This document shows positions 8,751 through 17,564 of a stretch of 64,000 bases of DNA, one piece after another. Origin of the DNA: Desulfurivibrio alkaliphilus AHT 2. GTDB lineage: Bacteria; Desulfobacterota; Desulfobulbia; Desulfobulbales; Desulfurivibrionaceae. Where the stretch lies: positions 2,485,742 through 2,549,741 of the forward strand of contig NC_014216.1 in NCBI RefSeq assembly GCF_000092205.1, read 5' to 3'. Below the pieces are notes generated by a model that worked only from the letters and a program-made list of their open reading frames with translations, did no database searches and had not been told where the DNA came from. The position numbers and the translations under genes are program-made. Position 1 is the first letter of the stretch. Each line of letters begins with the position of its first letter.

Positions 8751-9898
8751 TCTGGTTCCCCGCCCGGTGCAGCGACCCGTACCGGCTCACCGTCGGCCAG
8801 GTCGGGATAGGGGGTGGTGATAAGCTGCTCGCCGGCCCGCAACCCCGCTTCGATCACCACCCGGCCCTCGGCTTCCGGGCCCGGCTGGACCTGACGGCGG
8901 CGGGCCTGGCCGTTTTCCACCACAAAGACCTGGGCATGGTCGCGGCGGCGGTCAAGGGCCTCTACCGGGATGGCCACCACCTGCTCCCTTTCCAGGGCCA
9001 GCACCCGCACCGAGGCGATCATGCCGGGCCGCAGGATGTTGGGCCGGCGATCGCCGGGCCCCGCCGGCAGCAGAATCTCGGCCCGGGCGCCCCGGCCCGG
9101 GGGTTTGAGGTCGGGGTGGAGCCGGTCCAGCGAGCCGTGCCATTCCCCGTCGAAACCGGGTACGGAAACCCGGACCGGCCGCCCGGGGGTAAGCCGGGCC
9201 AGTTCTTGTTGGGGGACGACAAACTCTGCCTTCAATTGCTCCCCGTTGAACAGTTCCAGCAGCGGTTGTCCCAAAACGGCCTGATCGCCCGGCAGGGCTT
9301 GAAGCCGGCCGACGGTGCCGGAGAAGGGGGCCTTGATCCGAGTGTAGCCCAAGCGGGTGGCGGCTGCCTGCTCGGCCTGGCGGCCGGCGGCCAGGCTGGC
9401 GGTGAGGGTTTGCACCCGGGCCTGGCTTTCCTCTAAAGACTCCAGGGTGATGGCGCCTTCACGGTGGAGTTGTTCCCGCCGGGCCAACTGTTGCCGGGCC
9501 AGCTTGAGTTCAGCCGCGGTGGCTTCGGCCTGGAAGGCCAGCCGTTCATGCTCCTGGCGCCATTCCCGGTCATCCAAGACAACCAGCAGGTCGCCGGCCT
9601 TTACCCGTTGCCCGGCCCGTACCGGCAGATCCCGGATGGGAGCGGAGAGCCGGCTGCTGATTACCGCCTCCTGTTCCGCAGCAATGACGCCGGGGTAACG
9701 TTGCCAGAGTTGGAAGGTCTGGGGGGTGACGGTCATGGCGGCCACGGCCCGGGGCGGGGCCGCTTCCGGGGGCGGCGGCTGCAAGGCGGTGCGCAGGCGC
9801 TCGGCGGCCGCCAGCCCCAGCCAGAGCAACAGCCCCAGCAGCAGCAGGGCCCCGAGCAGCCGGGCGCTTCGGTTCAGTTTGGTTTGGTTGTTTGGCAT
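8747..9898 (-). CDS. RND efflux periplasmic adaptor (membrane fusion protein)
   Basis: This is a 383-residue adaptor. It has an N-terminal membrane anchor (LLGALLLLGLLLWLGLAAAE), a split lipoyl half-domain (VRAGQRVKAGDLLVVLDD), an alpha-helical hairpin rich in A, E, Q and L (residues about 120-180), the second lipoyl half (YTRIKAPFSGTVGRLQALPGDQAV) and beta-barrel and membrane-proximal domains. It should bridge the pump at 5649-8750 to an outer-membrane channel. It lies 18 bases after the tetR stop on the same strand, so the regulator and pump form one operon. Confidence 0.92.
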   Translation of the reverse strand: MPNNQTKLNRSARLLGALLLLGLLLWLGLAAAERLRTALQPPPPEAAPPRAVAAMTVTPQTFQLWQRYPGVIAAEQEAVISSRLSAPIRDLPVRAGQRVKAGDLLVVLDDREWRQEHERLAFQAEATAAELKLARQQLARREQLHREGAITLESLEESQARVQTLTASLAAGRQAEQAAATRLGYTRIKAPFSGTVGRLQALPGDQAVLGQPLLELFNGEQLKAEFVVPQQELARLTPGRPVRVSVPGFDGEWHGSLDRLHPDLKPPGRGARAEILLPAGPGDRRPNILRPGMIASVRVLALEREQVVAIPVEALDRRRDHAQVFVVENGQARRRQVQPGPEAEGRVVIEAGLRAGEQLITTPYPDLADGEPVRVAAPGGEPE

Positions 9899-9916
9899 TT
9901 TTCTAATAATAATAAA

Positions 9917-10525
9917 TTATTGCGGGTTAATGATGCCGCGTTTAAAGAGGGCAAAAACCGCCGGCGCGCTATCCTGCATCTGTTCCGGTCGCCCGGCCAG
10001 CAGTGACTGCACCACCAGGCCCTGGATCATGCCCACAAAGAGCACGGCGGCGGCGCCGGCTTCAACTTCCGGGGCGATTTCACCGGCCTTTTGGCCCTCT
10101 TCGATCAGTTGCGCCAGCCTTTGCCGGTAGCGCTCAACCAGCTTGCGGGCCAGGTTTTTGGCCGCTGAGTCGCCGGGGTGCTGCAGCTCGTTAAAAAGCA
10201 TCCGGGGAATCCCGGGATGAGAAACCACAAAGGAGATGTGCGCCTGAAACATCGCTTCCAGGCCCGCCAGGGGGCCGGGGGCTTGGCGGGCCGCCTTTTC
10301 CACCCGTTTGAGCAGTTGCTCGGCCACCCAGGTCATCACCGCCTGCCAGATCGCTTCCTTGTTGGGAAAGTGGCGAAACAGCGCCCCCTGGGTCAGGTTC
10401 ATCTGACGGGCGATGGCGGCGGTGGTGATTTTACCCGGGTTGAGTCGGGCGGCCAGTGCAAGCACCGCGTCGACGGTGGCGGCCCGGCGCTGTTCGGCGG
10501 GCAGATGTTTACCGGGATTGGTCAT
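9917..10525 (-). CDS. TetR/AcrR-family transcriptional regulator
   Basis: This is a 202-residue regulator. The N-terminal helix-turn-helix is visible as ITTAAIARQMNLTQGALFRHFPNKEAIWQAV (residues about 35-65), followed by an all-helical ligand domain with a TetR_C-like FVSHPGIPRMLFNEL. The start at 10,525 is chosen because GGAG lies just upstream and the upstream in-frame codons cross the palindromic operator region. It is probably a local repressor of its own operon (adaptor and pump) and, given the shared 163-bp divergent region, of the second RND operon. The ligand is unknown. Confidence 0.92.
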   Translation of the reverse strand: MTNPGKHLPAEQRRAATVDAVLALAARLNPGKITTAAIARQMNLTQGALFRHFPNKEAIWQAVMTWVAEQLLKRVEKAARQAPGPLAGLEAMFQAHISFVVSHPGIPRMLFNELQHPGDSAAKNLARKLVERYRQRLAQLIEEGQKAGEIAPEVEAGAAAVLFVGMIQGLVVQSLLAGRPEQMQDSAPAVFALFKRGIINPQ

Positions 10526-10545
10526 GGGCTGCTCCGGGTAAAGTG

Positions 10546-10559
10546 AGTAATTGATTACT
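10546..10559. promoter_or_regulatory. Candidate TetR operator, AT-rich palindrome
   Basis: AGTAATTGATTACT is a 14-bp near-palindrome (6-bp arms AGTAAT/ATTACT) located 20 bases upstream of the tetR start, inside the divergent promoter region. Position and symmetry suit autoregulation by the adjacent TetR protein. Confidence 0.5.
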
Positions 10560-10564
10560 ATCTT

Positions 10565-10580
10565 ATCCTGCCGGCAGGAT
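10565..10580. promoter_or_regulatory. Candidate operator, perfect 16-bp palindrome
   Basis: ATCCTGCCGGCAGGAT is a perfect palindrome five bases from the AT-rich one, between the two divergent RND operons. Either could be the site of the TetR-type regulator; the pair may allow separate control of the two directions. Confidence 0.5.
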
Positions 10581-10688
10581 ATGTCAAGGGGCAGGAACAT
10601 CCAGCCAGCGCCATTGTCTTTCCGATGGTATGGTAAGGGTGCGGTAATATTTTTTACAACTCAGGCCGGATTTATTATCATTAAAAAT

Positions 10689-11897
10689 ATGAAGAACAGA
10701 GCAACCCTGAAAACCTTGATCGGCGCTGTGCTGGCGCTTTTTTTGCTGACCCTGGCTTATTGGTGGCTGAACCGGGAGGGAGACGCTACCGGTCCGGCCC
10801 CCGGCATGCCCGGTCGCCCCGGCGGAGAGCCGGCGGTGGCGGTGGAGGTGGCGCCGGTGCAGTGGGGTGAAATTGTCGAGCGCCGGGTTTTTACCGGCAC
10901 CCTGCAACCGGTTTCCCGCTTTGATGTGGCTGCCCGGGTGGGCGGCCGGCTGCTCAAGCTTTATGTCGACCTGGGGGATACCGTTCGGCGCGGCCAAGTG
11001 GTGGCCCGGTTGGATGGCGATGAATATCGCCTGGAGGTGGCCAAGGCCAAGGCCGAGCTGGAAGTGGCCAAGGCCGGGCTGGCCGAGGCGGAGAGCGTCC
11101 TGGCCACTTCCAGGCGGGAGTATGAGCGGGCCCAGAGTTTGCGCCGCCAGGGGGTGGCCTCCGAGGCCGAGCTGGACAGCGCCCTGGCCAATTACGAGGT
11201 GCAGCAGGCCAAGGCCCAGGTGGCCGCGGCCCAGGTCTCCCAGCGCCGGGCGGCCCTGGCCGCCGCCGAGTTGCGTCTTTCCTACACCGAAATCCGGGCC
11301 GACTGGTTGGGCGGCGAACCCGAGCGGCTGATCGCCGAGCGCTTTGTCGATGAAGGCTCGCTGCTGGCCGCCAACACCCCGCTGTTCTCCCTGGTGGGCA
11401 TTGACCGCCTGGTGGCGGTGGGCCATGCCCCGGAACGCGATTACCCGCGGCTGCGCCCCGGCCAGGAAGTGGCGGTGCGGGCCGATGCCGTGGGAGAGCG
11501 GGTCTTTGCCGGGCAGTTGGCCCGCCTGGCGCCGGTGGTGCGGGAGGCTTCCCGCCAGGCCCGCCTGGAGGTGGAGGTGGCCAATCCGGAGCAGATATTG
11601 AAGCCCGGCATGTTCGTGCGGCTGGAAATCGAGGTGGCGCGCCGGGAAAACGCCCTGTTGGTGCCCCGGGCGGCGCTGCTCGAGCGCCCCGGCGAATACG
11701 CTCTGTACCTGGTTGATGAAGAGAGCCTGACCGCCCGCTTTGTACCGGTGCAACTCGGGCTGCAGAGCCGGGAGCAGGTGGAGATCCTGGTCCCGGAAAT
11801 CAGCGGCCGGGTGGTTACCCTGGGGCAGCACCTGCTCAGCGACGGCGCCAAAATCACCATTCCCGAAGCGGCGGCGCCTGGAGAGCGCAGCCGATGA
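10689..11897 (+). CDS. RND efflux periplasmic adaptor, second system
   Basis: This is a 402-residue membrane fusion protein. ATG 10,689 is chosen because the signal-anchor (LKTLIGAVLALFLLTLAYWW) begins there; an in-frame extension upstream would run through the operator palindromes. Visible elements are the lipoyl half-motif LYVDLGDTVRRGQVVARLDGDEYR, a long helical hairpin (residues about 120-200), YTEIRADWLGGEPERLIAERFVDEGSLLAANTPLFSLV and a beta-barrel domain. No clear Shine-Dalgarno sequence precedes it. It ends overlapping the pump start by 4 bases and is transcribed away from tetR. Confidence 0.9.
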   Translation: MKNRATLKTLIGAVLALFLLTLAYWWLNREGDATGPAPGMPGRPGGEPAVAVEVAPVQWGEIVERRVFTGTLQPVSRFDVAARVGGRLLKLYVDLGDTVRRGQVVARLDGDEYRLEVAKAKAELEVAKAGLAEAESVLATSRREYERAQSLRRQGVASEAELDSALANYEVQQAKAQVAAAQVSQRRAALAAAELRLSYTEIRADWLGGEPERLIAERFVDEGSLLAANTPLFSLVGIDRLVAVGHAPERDYPRLRPGQEVAVRADAVGERVFAGQLARLAPVVREASRQARLEVEVANPEQILKPGMFVRLEIEVARRENALLVPRAALLERPGEYALYLVDEESLTARFVPVQLGLQSREQVEILVPEISGRVVTLGQHLLSDGAKITIPEAAAPGERSR

Positions 11898-14800
11898 ACC
11901 CGGCCCGCTTCACCGTTCATCGCCCGGTTTTCACCATCATGCTCACCCTGATTGCGGTGATCATCGGGGCGGTTTCCCTGGCCCGGTTGCCCATCGACCT
12001 GATGCCCGAGGTCACCTATCCCACCCTGACCATCTCCGCCAGTTACGACAACGCCAGCCCGGAGGAGGTGGAAGAGCTGATCACCCGCCCCATTGAACAG
12101 GCGGTGGCGGCGGTTTCCGGTATTGAGAGCATCAACTCCAACTCCTCGGAGGGGATCAGCAACGTCCGGGTCTCCTTTGCCTGGGGCACCGACATCGACG
12201 CGGCGGCCAACGACCTGCGGGATCGGCTGGACCGGGTGATGAACCAATTGCCCGACGACATCTCCCGCCCCCAGGTACGCAAATTCGATCTTTCCGCCAC
12301 CCCGGTACTGATCCTGGGGGCGGCCAGTCCCCTGGACCCCCTGGAGCTGCGGCGGCTCATCGACGAGCAGATGAGCTTCCGCATCGAGCGGGTGGCGGGG
12401 GTGGCCTCCCTGGATGTCTGGGGCGGGCTGGAGCGGGAGATCCAGGTCAACCTAAAGGCCGACAAGATCGCCGCTTTGGGCCTGACCCTGGACGGCCTCC
12501 GCCAGGCCCTGCGGGACGCCAACATCACCGTGCCCGCCGGCGAAATCGAGCGGGGCCGGCTGGAGGTAACCCTGCGTACCCCCGGCCAGTTCACCAGCCT
12601 GGAGGAGCTGGCCGCCACCGTGCTGGCGGTGCGGGATGGCGCGGCCATCACCCTGGACCAGGTGGCCGAGGTGGTGGATACCCACCGTAAGGTCAGCCGG
12701 ATCGTGCGGATCAACCACCAGCCGGGGGTGCGCTTGGCGGTGCGCAAGCAGCCCGACGCCAATACCGTGCAGGTGGCCCGGGAGGTGCTGCGCGAGGTGG
12801 AGCGGCTCAACCGGGATTTTCCCCAGGTGGAGATCGTTCCCATCATCGATTTTTCCGAGTACATCCAGCGTTCCATCGACAACGTGGGCCGTTCCCTGCT
12901 CTACGGCGGCTCGCTGGCGGTGCTGGTGCTGCTCTTTTTCCTGCGCAGTATGCGTTCCACCCTGGTGGCGGCCACCGCCATCCCGGTGGCGGTGATTTCC
13001 ACCTTCGCCCTGATCTATTTCGGCGGTTTCACCCTCAATTTGATGACTCTGGGCGGCCTGGCCCTGGGGGTGGGAATGATGGTGGACAGCGCCATCGTGG
13101 TGCTGGAAAACATCGCCCGCCTGCGGGACAAGGAAAAAATGGCCGCCACCCAAGCGGCGGAACAGGGCACCGGCGAGGTGGCCGCCGCGGTGATCGCCGG
13201 CACCCTGACCACCCTGGTGATCTTCTTCCCCATTCTCTTTGCCCAGGAACTGGCCGGGGTGCTCTTTCGCCAGTTGGCCCTGGTGGTGGGTTTTGCCCTG
13301 CTGGCCTCCCTGATCACCGCCCTGACCCTGACCCCCATGCTGGCCGCCCGCCTGGTGCGGCCGGCGGCGGTGGCCGGCGAGGGGGAGCGAGGGGCCAAGG
13401 CTGTCCTGCTGCGGCTGACCACCGGGCTGTTCAACGGCCTGGAAAATTTTTACCGGCGCAGTCTGGATGGGGCTTTGAACAATCGTGGGCCGGTGGTGAT
13501 CTTTTTTGTCGCTCTTTTTGTCCTGGCTCTGATGTTGCTGCCGCACCTGGGCAGCGAGTTCATGCCCCAGGCCGACGAAGGCCAGGTGCGGGTGGAGATC
13601 GAGATGGAAACCGGTACCCGGCTGGCCCTGCTGGACCAGACGGTACAGAAAGTGGAAAGTATTATTCTAACGGCGGTTCCCGAGGCTCGGGCCTCCGAGG
13701 TCGTGGTGGGGGGTGTTTCCTGGCGCACCGGGGAGCCCTCCACCGCCCGTATCCGCCTGGCCTTGGTGCCCATGCGGGAGCGGGAGCGCTCCAGTGAGCA
13801 GATCGCCGCCGATTTACGGCCGCTGCTGCGAGATATCCCCGGGGCCCGGGTCCGTACCCGCACCGGCGGTCTCTTTATCCTGCGCCTGGCCGCCGGGGCC
13901 GAGGATGAACGACTGGTCATCGAGGTGCGCGGTTTCGACCTTGACCAGTTGGATCAGGTGGCCCGACAGGTGCGGAACGCCATCGCCGAGGTCGAGGGCA
14001 TCTCCGATTTGCGCTTGAGCCGCGAGGGCCGGGTGCCCATGGAACTGCTGCGCATCGACCGCCAGCGGGCCGCCGACCTGGGCCTGTCGGTGGCCAGGAT
14101 CGCCCGCACCATCGAGATCGCCATGGCCGGGGCCACCGCCGGCGAGTTCCGCGACGGGGGCAACGAGTACCGCATCTTTGTCCGCCTGGAAGACGCTGAA
14201 CAGCTTGATTTCGACGATATTTTAAATATTACCGTGCGTAATGACGACGGCGAATTTGTCGCCCTGGCCAACGTGGTCACCGTGGAGCGGGCGGAAGGGC
14301 CGCTGACCATCGAGCGCCAGGATCAGCAGCGGGTCAGCCGGGTGCAGGCCAACCTGGCCGGCCGCGACCTGGGCTCGGTGGTGGCCGATATCCGCCAGCG
14401 GCTGGAAACCATTCCCACCCCGCGGGGGATTGACATTACCTTCGGCGGCGATTACGAACAGCAGGAAAAGGCCTTCAGCGAAATGGCCCTGGGACTGCTG
14501 CTGGCCGTGCTGCTGGTATACATGGTGATGGCCAGCCTGTACGAATCGCTGCGCGACCCCCTGGTGGTGATGTTTGCCGTGCCCATGGCCCTGATCGGGG
14601 TGGTGTTGATGTTGCTCTTTACCGGCACCACCCTCAACGCCCAGTCCTATATCGGCGGGATAATGCTGGTGGGAATTGTGGTCAACAACGCCATCCTGCT
14701 GGTTGACCAGGCCACCCGATTACGGCGGGACGCCGGCTGGTCGGCCCTGGAGGCGGCCAGAGAGGCCGGGCGGCGGCGTTTGCGGCCGATCCTGATGACC

Positions 14801-15004
14801 ACCCTGACCACCACCTTTGCCATGCTCCCCCTGGCCCTGGGGCTGGGTGAGGGCAGCGAGCAGCAGGCCCCCATGGCCCGGGCGGTGATCGGCGGCCTGC
14901 TGAGTTCCACTTTCATCAGCCTGCTGCTGATCCCGGTCCTGTACTCCCTTGTTTACCGCAACCGTCAAGGTCGGGAAGATGAGTCTGCAAAAGCAATCAG
15001 TTAA
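11894..15004 (+). CDS. RND efflux pump, inner-membrane permease, second system
   Basis: This is a 1036-residue RND permease with the usual duplicated topology. TM4 reads LGVGMMVDSAIVVLENIARLRD, with one aspartate where the other pump has two. The N-terminal sequence (FTVHRPVFTIMLTLIAVIIGAVSLARLPIDLMPEVTYP split over the first helix and loop) and EEVEELITRPIEQAV are typical of the hydrophobe/amphiphile exporter group. It begins in the adaptor stop (ATGA, 11,894-11,897) and is followed 22 bases later by the outer-membrane channel, giving a complete tripartite pump operon. The substrate is not predictable. Confidence 0.93.
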   Translation: MNPARFTVHRPVFTIMLTLIAVIIGAVSLARLPIDLMPEVTYPTLTISASYDNASPEEVEELITRPIEQAVAAVSGIESINSNSSEGISNVRVSFAWGTDIDAAANDLRDRLDRVMNQLPDDISRPQVRKFDLSATPVLILGAASPLDPLELRRLIDEQMSFRIERVAGVASLDVWGGLEREIQVNLKADKIAALGLTLDGLRQALRDANITVPAGEIERGRLEVTLRTPGQFTSLEELAATVLAVRDGAAITLDQVAEVVDTHRKVSRIVRINHQPGVRLAVRKQPDANTVQVAREVLREVERLNRDFPQVEIVPIIDFSEYIQRSIDNVGRSLLYGGSLAVLVLLFFLRSMRSTLVAATAIPVAVISTFALIYFGGFTLNLMTLGGLALGVGMMVDSAIVVLENIARLRDKEKMAATQAAEQGTGEVAAAVIAGTLTTLVIFFPILFAQELAGVLFRQLALVVGFALLASLITALTLTPMLAARLVRPAAVAGEGERGAKAVLLRLTTGLFNGLENFYRRSLDGALNNRGPVVIFFVALFVLALMLLPHLGSEFMPQADEGQVRVEIEMETGTRLALLDQTVQKVESIILTAVPEARASEVVVGGVSWRTGEPSTARIRLALVPMRERERSSEQIAADLRPLLRDIPGARVRTRTGGLFILRLAAGAEDERLVIEVRGFDLDQLDQVARQVRNAIAEVEGISDLRLSREGRVPMELLRIDRQRAADLGLSVARIARTIEIAMAGATAGEFRDGGNEYRIFVRLEDAEQLDFDDILNITVRNDDGEFVALANVVTVERAEGPLTIERQDQQRVSRVQANLAGRDLGSVVADIRQRLETIPTPRGIDITFGGDYEQQEKAFSEMALGLLLAVLLVYMVMASLYESLRDPLVVMFAVPMALIGVVLMLLFTGTTLNAQSYIGGIMLVGIVVNNAILLVDQATRLRRDAGWSALEAAREAGRRRLRPILMTTLTTTFAMLPLALGLGEGSEQQAPMARAVIGGLLSSTFISLLLIPVLYSLVYRNRQGREDESAKAIS

Positions 15005-15026
15005 CCAACGAAAAGAGGTCGCTGTG

Positions 15027-16703
15027 ATGTTTGCTCACCCAAAACGGCAATTGGTAGGGCTGCTTTTCGGGCTGGCTTTGGCGCTGCCGCCGGCGGCGGC
15101 CGCCGCAGGGCCCGATGAAGGGATGAAATCGCTGCCGCCGTCGGGCGGTCAAACAGCGGTGACCCCGGCGGAGGCAGCCAAAGAGGCGGCGGCCGCCGCC
15201 CGCCGGGTGGACCTGGCCCGTTACCTGCCCCGGGCGGCCACCGATCACTTTCCCAAACCCGATGAGCAGGGGCGGCTGGAGTTGTCGGTGGAAGAGGCGG
15301 TGGTAATGGCCCTGGCCAACAACCGCTCGCTGGGGATTCAGCTTTACCGGCCGCTGATCAGCGGCACCTTTGCCGAACAGGAGCGGGCGGTGTTTGACCC
15401 CTCCCTTTTTGCCGAAGCCGCCGCCGGACGGGAAAAAATTCCCCAGGGTGACGATTATCGGCGTATCGAGACGGAAAATTACCGGCTGGGGGTGGAGCAG
15501 GACCTGGCCACCGGTACCGCTTTGGAACTGGCCCTTGAGCAACGGCGCAGTGATCCCGACAACATCACCGGCGATCTCAGGCACCGCGCTGGTGCCAGCC
15601 TGAGCCTGACCCAGGCCCTGTTGCGGGGCGGCAATCGCCAGGCCAACCTGGCCGGGGTGCGCCAGGCCGACCTGGAGGTACTGGTTTCCTTGCATGAGCT
15701 GCGCGGCTTTACCGAAAGCCTGGTGGCGGAGGTGGAACGAGCCTACTGGGATCTGGTGCTGGCCGAAAGCCGGATCGCCATCTACCGGGAGTCTTTGCAA
15801 TTGGCCAAATCGCAGCTGCAGGATGTGATGCGGCGCATTGAAGTAGGCACGGTGGCGGAGGTGGAGCGGGCCGCCGCCGAGGCCGAACTGGCCTTTCGCC
15901 GCCAGAGTCTGATCGACGGTGAAAGCCGCCGGGACCAGGCCCGCCTGGCCCTGATCAACCTGGTCAATCCCGCCCCGGGCCGTGCCGCCGGCCCGCCCGA
16001 GCGGCATGATCAGCCGGGAGCCGGGGGCATCTGGGAGCTGCGCCCGATTCCCCGGGAAACCCCTTATGTTACCGAAACCGAGCCTGACCGGGTGGAAGAT
16101 CATCTGGCTTTGAGCCGGCAGATGCGGCCCGATCTTGACGAGGCCCGGCTGCGCCTGGAGCAGGGTGAGCTGGAGGTGGTGCAGACCCGTAACGGCCTGC
16201 TGCCCCGGCTGGATCTGTTCATCACCCTGGGTAAAACCGGTTATGCCGACAGTTTCGGCCGCTCTTTTCGCGAAATGGTCGATGATTCGACCTATGCCGG
16301 TTCCGCCGGCCTGCGTTTTTCCATGCCGCTGGGGGGCAATCGGGCTGCCGCCGCCCTGGACGCCCGGGCCCGGGTCGGCCGTGATCAGGCCGAGGCCAGC
16401 CTCAACAACCTGATTCAGTTGGTGGAGCTTGACGTCCGCAAGGCACACCTTGAAGCCCGGCGGGCCCGGGCCCAGATCGACGCCTCCGCCGAACGCCGCC
16501 GCCTGCAGGAAGAGGTGCTGCGGGTGGAGGAGGTCAAATTCGAGGTGGGGCGCAGCACCGCCCTCAACGTGGCCCGGGCCCAGCGCGACCTGCTGGAAAG
16601 CCAGCTCAACGAGGTGGACGCCAAGGTAGCCTATCGCCTGGCCCTGACCGAACTTTACCGCCTGGACGGTTCCCTGCTGGCCCGCCGCCAGATCACTACC
16701 TAA
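15027..16703 (+). CDS. TolC-family outer-membrane efflux protein
   Basis: This is a 558-residue protein with a clear signal peptide (KRQLVGLLFGLALALPPAAAAAG). Two outer-membrane efflux protein repeats follow: LSVEEAVVMALANNRSLGIQL opens the first and a second long amphipathic helical region (residues about 380-550) closes the protein. MFAHPKRQ at 15,027 is chosen as the start because the signal peptide begins there and AAAGAGGTC lies upstream; the frame is open further into the pump gene. It is the third gene of the rightward RND operon, and possibly the shared channel for the leftward pump, which lacks its own. Confidence 0.9.
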   Translation: MFAHPKRQLVGLLFGLALALPPAAAAAGPDEGMKSLPPSGGQTAVTPAEAAKEAAAAARRVDLARYLPRAATDHFPKPDEQGRLELSVEEAVVMALANNRSLGIQLYRPLISGTFAEQERAVFDPSLFAEAAAGREKIPQGDDYRRIETENYRLGVEQDLATGTALELALEQRRSDPDNITGDLRHRAGASLSLTQALLRGGNRQANLAGVRQADLEVLVSLHELRGFTESLVAEVERAYWDLVLAESRIAIYRESLQLAKSQLQDVMRRIEVGTVAEVERAAAEAELAFRRQSLIDGESRRDQARLALINLVNPAPGRAAGPPERHDQPGAGGIWELRPIPRETPYVTETEPDRVEDHLALSRQMRPDLDEARLRLEQGELEVVQTRNGLLPRLDLFITLGKTGYADSFGRSFREMVDDSTYAGSAGLRFSMPLGGNRAAAALDARARVGRDQAEASLNNLIQLVELDVRKAHLEARRARAQIDASAERRRLQEEVLRVEEVKFEVGRSTALNVARAQRDLLESQLNEVDAKVAYRLALTELYRLDGSLLARRQITT

Positions 16704-16809
16704 GAGCATCCGGGGCACCCCGCCTTGCGACAAGCAGCCCGGCTTGCGTACTGGTGTACGCGGCGCCGGTCTGCTTGTCGCAATTCGGGGTACCGCGGAT
16801 GCCCTTAGG
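16699..16809. repeat. Long inverted repeat, copy 2
   Basis: The outer arms CCTAAGaGCATCCG and CGGATGCcCTTAGG enclose CGGGGcACCCCG-type arms and CGACAAGCAG/CTGCTTGTCG. The centre GGCTTGCGTAC/GTACGCGGCGCCG matches the centre of copies 1 and 4. It sits just after the tolC-type gene and may act as its terminator. Confidence 0.75.
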
Positions 16810-16834
16810 TGTCTGCTAATCCCTAAAAGACCTC

Positions 16835-16863
16835 TTGACGAATTAGCTGTGTCGTGTTATTTA
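16835..16863 (+). promoter_or_regulatory. Possible sigma-70-type promoter for the ferredoxin-like gene
   Basis: TTGACG (16,835-16,840), a 17-base spacer and TATTTA (16,858-16,863) precede the 4Fe-4S gene by about 50 bases. The -35 is good and the -10 is weak. Confidence 0.35.
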
Positions 16864-16916
16864 ATTGTTTGGTTAAATTGTTTAGTGCTTAAACAGTGTT
16901 TCAAGAGGCGGTTGTT

Positions 16917-17564
16917 ATGAAAACCATCAAAGAAAAAAAGAATCGCAGAATAGCGCAGTATTTTCTGGCGCCGCTGGTGCCGCTGGTGATCATCGGCGGG
17001 ATTTATCAGCCATATCTTGGTTATCTAGCTTTGGCGTTGATGATCACCATGATCGTCATGACCTTTTTCTGGGGGCGGTGGTACTGCGGTTGGCTTTGTG
17101 CCATGGGGGCCTTTCATGAGCGGGTGTTGAGCAAGGTCAGTCTGCAGCGGGAGATGCCGGAGCTGTTTAAAAAAACCTGGTTCCGTTGGCTCTTTTTTGT
17201 GCTGTTGATGGGCCTTATGATCAGCCGCCTGATCGCCTCCGGTGGTGATCCGGCCAAAATCGGAGCGGTTTTTGTAATGATGTGGACAGTGGCCACCACC
17301 CTGGCGGTGGCCTTCGGGCTCTACTTCAAACCCCGCTCCTGGTGCAACTTCTGCCCGATGGGCTCAATGCAGGGGGTGGTAGCGCCCAAAGTCAACCTGC
17401 TCAAGGTTGGGGAAGATTGCAAGCAGTGCGGCCTCTGCCGCCAGGCCTGCCCCATCCAGACCTACCCGGGGGCCTACAAAGAACAGGGTTATGTGCCCAG
17501 CCTGGAGTGCATGCGCTGCGAAAACTGCGTGGTCAATTGCCCCAAGAAGGCCCTGTCGCTTTAG
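16917..17564 (+). CDS. NapH-like 4Fe-4S membrane ferredoxin protein
   Basis: This is a 215-residue polyferredoxin of the NapH/RdxA/NosR type. Four hydrophobic helices hold two membrane-side cysteine motifs (GRWYCGWLCAMGAFHE and RSWCNFCPMG). The C-terminal domain has two 4Fe-4S clusters: CKQCGLCRQACPIQ and CMRCENCVVNCPK. It should pass electrons across or along the inner membrane to a partner reductase that is not encoded nearby. The start at 16,917 is set by AAGAGGCG about 8 bases upstream; it is monocistronic by context. The specific reductase partner is unknown. Confidence 0.88.
   Translation: MKTIKEKKNRRIAQYFLAPLVPLVIIGGIYQPYLGYLALALMITMIVMTFFWGRWYCGWLCAMGAFHERVLSKVSLQREMPELFKKTWFRWLFFVLLMGLMISRLIASGGDPAKIGAVFVMMWTVATTLAVAFGLYFKPRSWCNFCPMGSMQGVVAPKVNLLKVGEDCKQCGLCRQACPIQTYPGAYKEQGYVPSLECMRCENCVVNCPKKALSL

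Noticed and set aside
14997-16733. A 578-codon open frame opposite the TolC-family gene
   Set aside because: Same cause: antisense frames stay open because of GC-rich codon bias. The sense strand has a signal peptide and family motifs.
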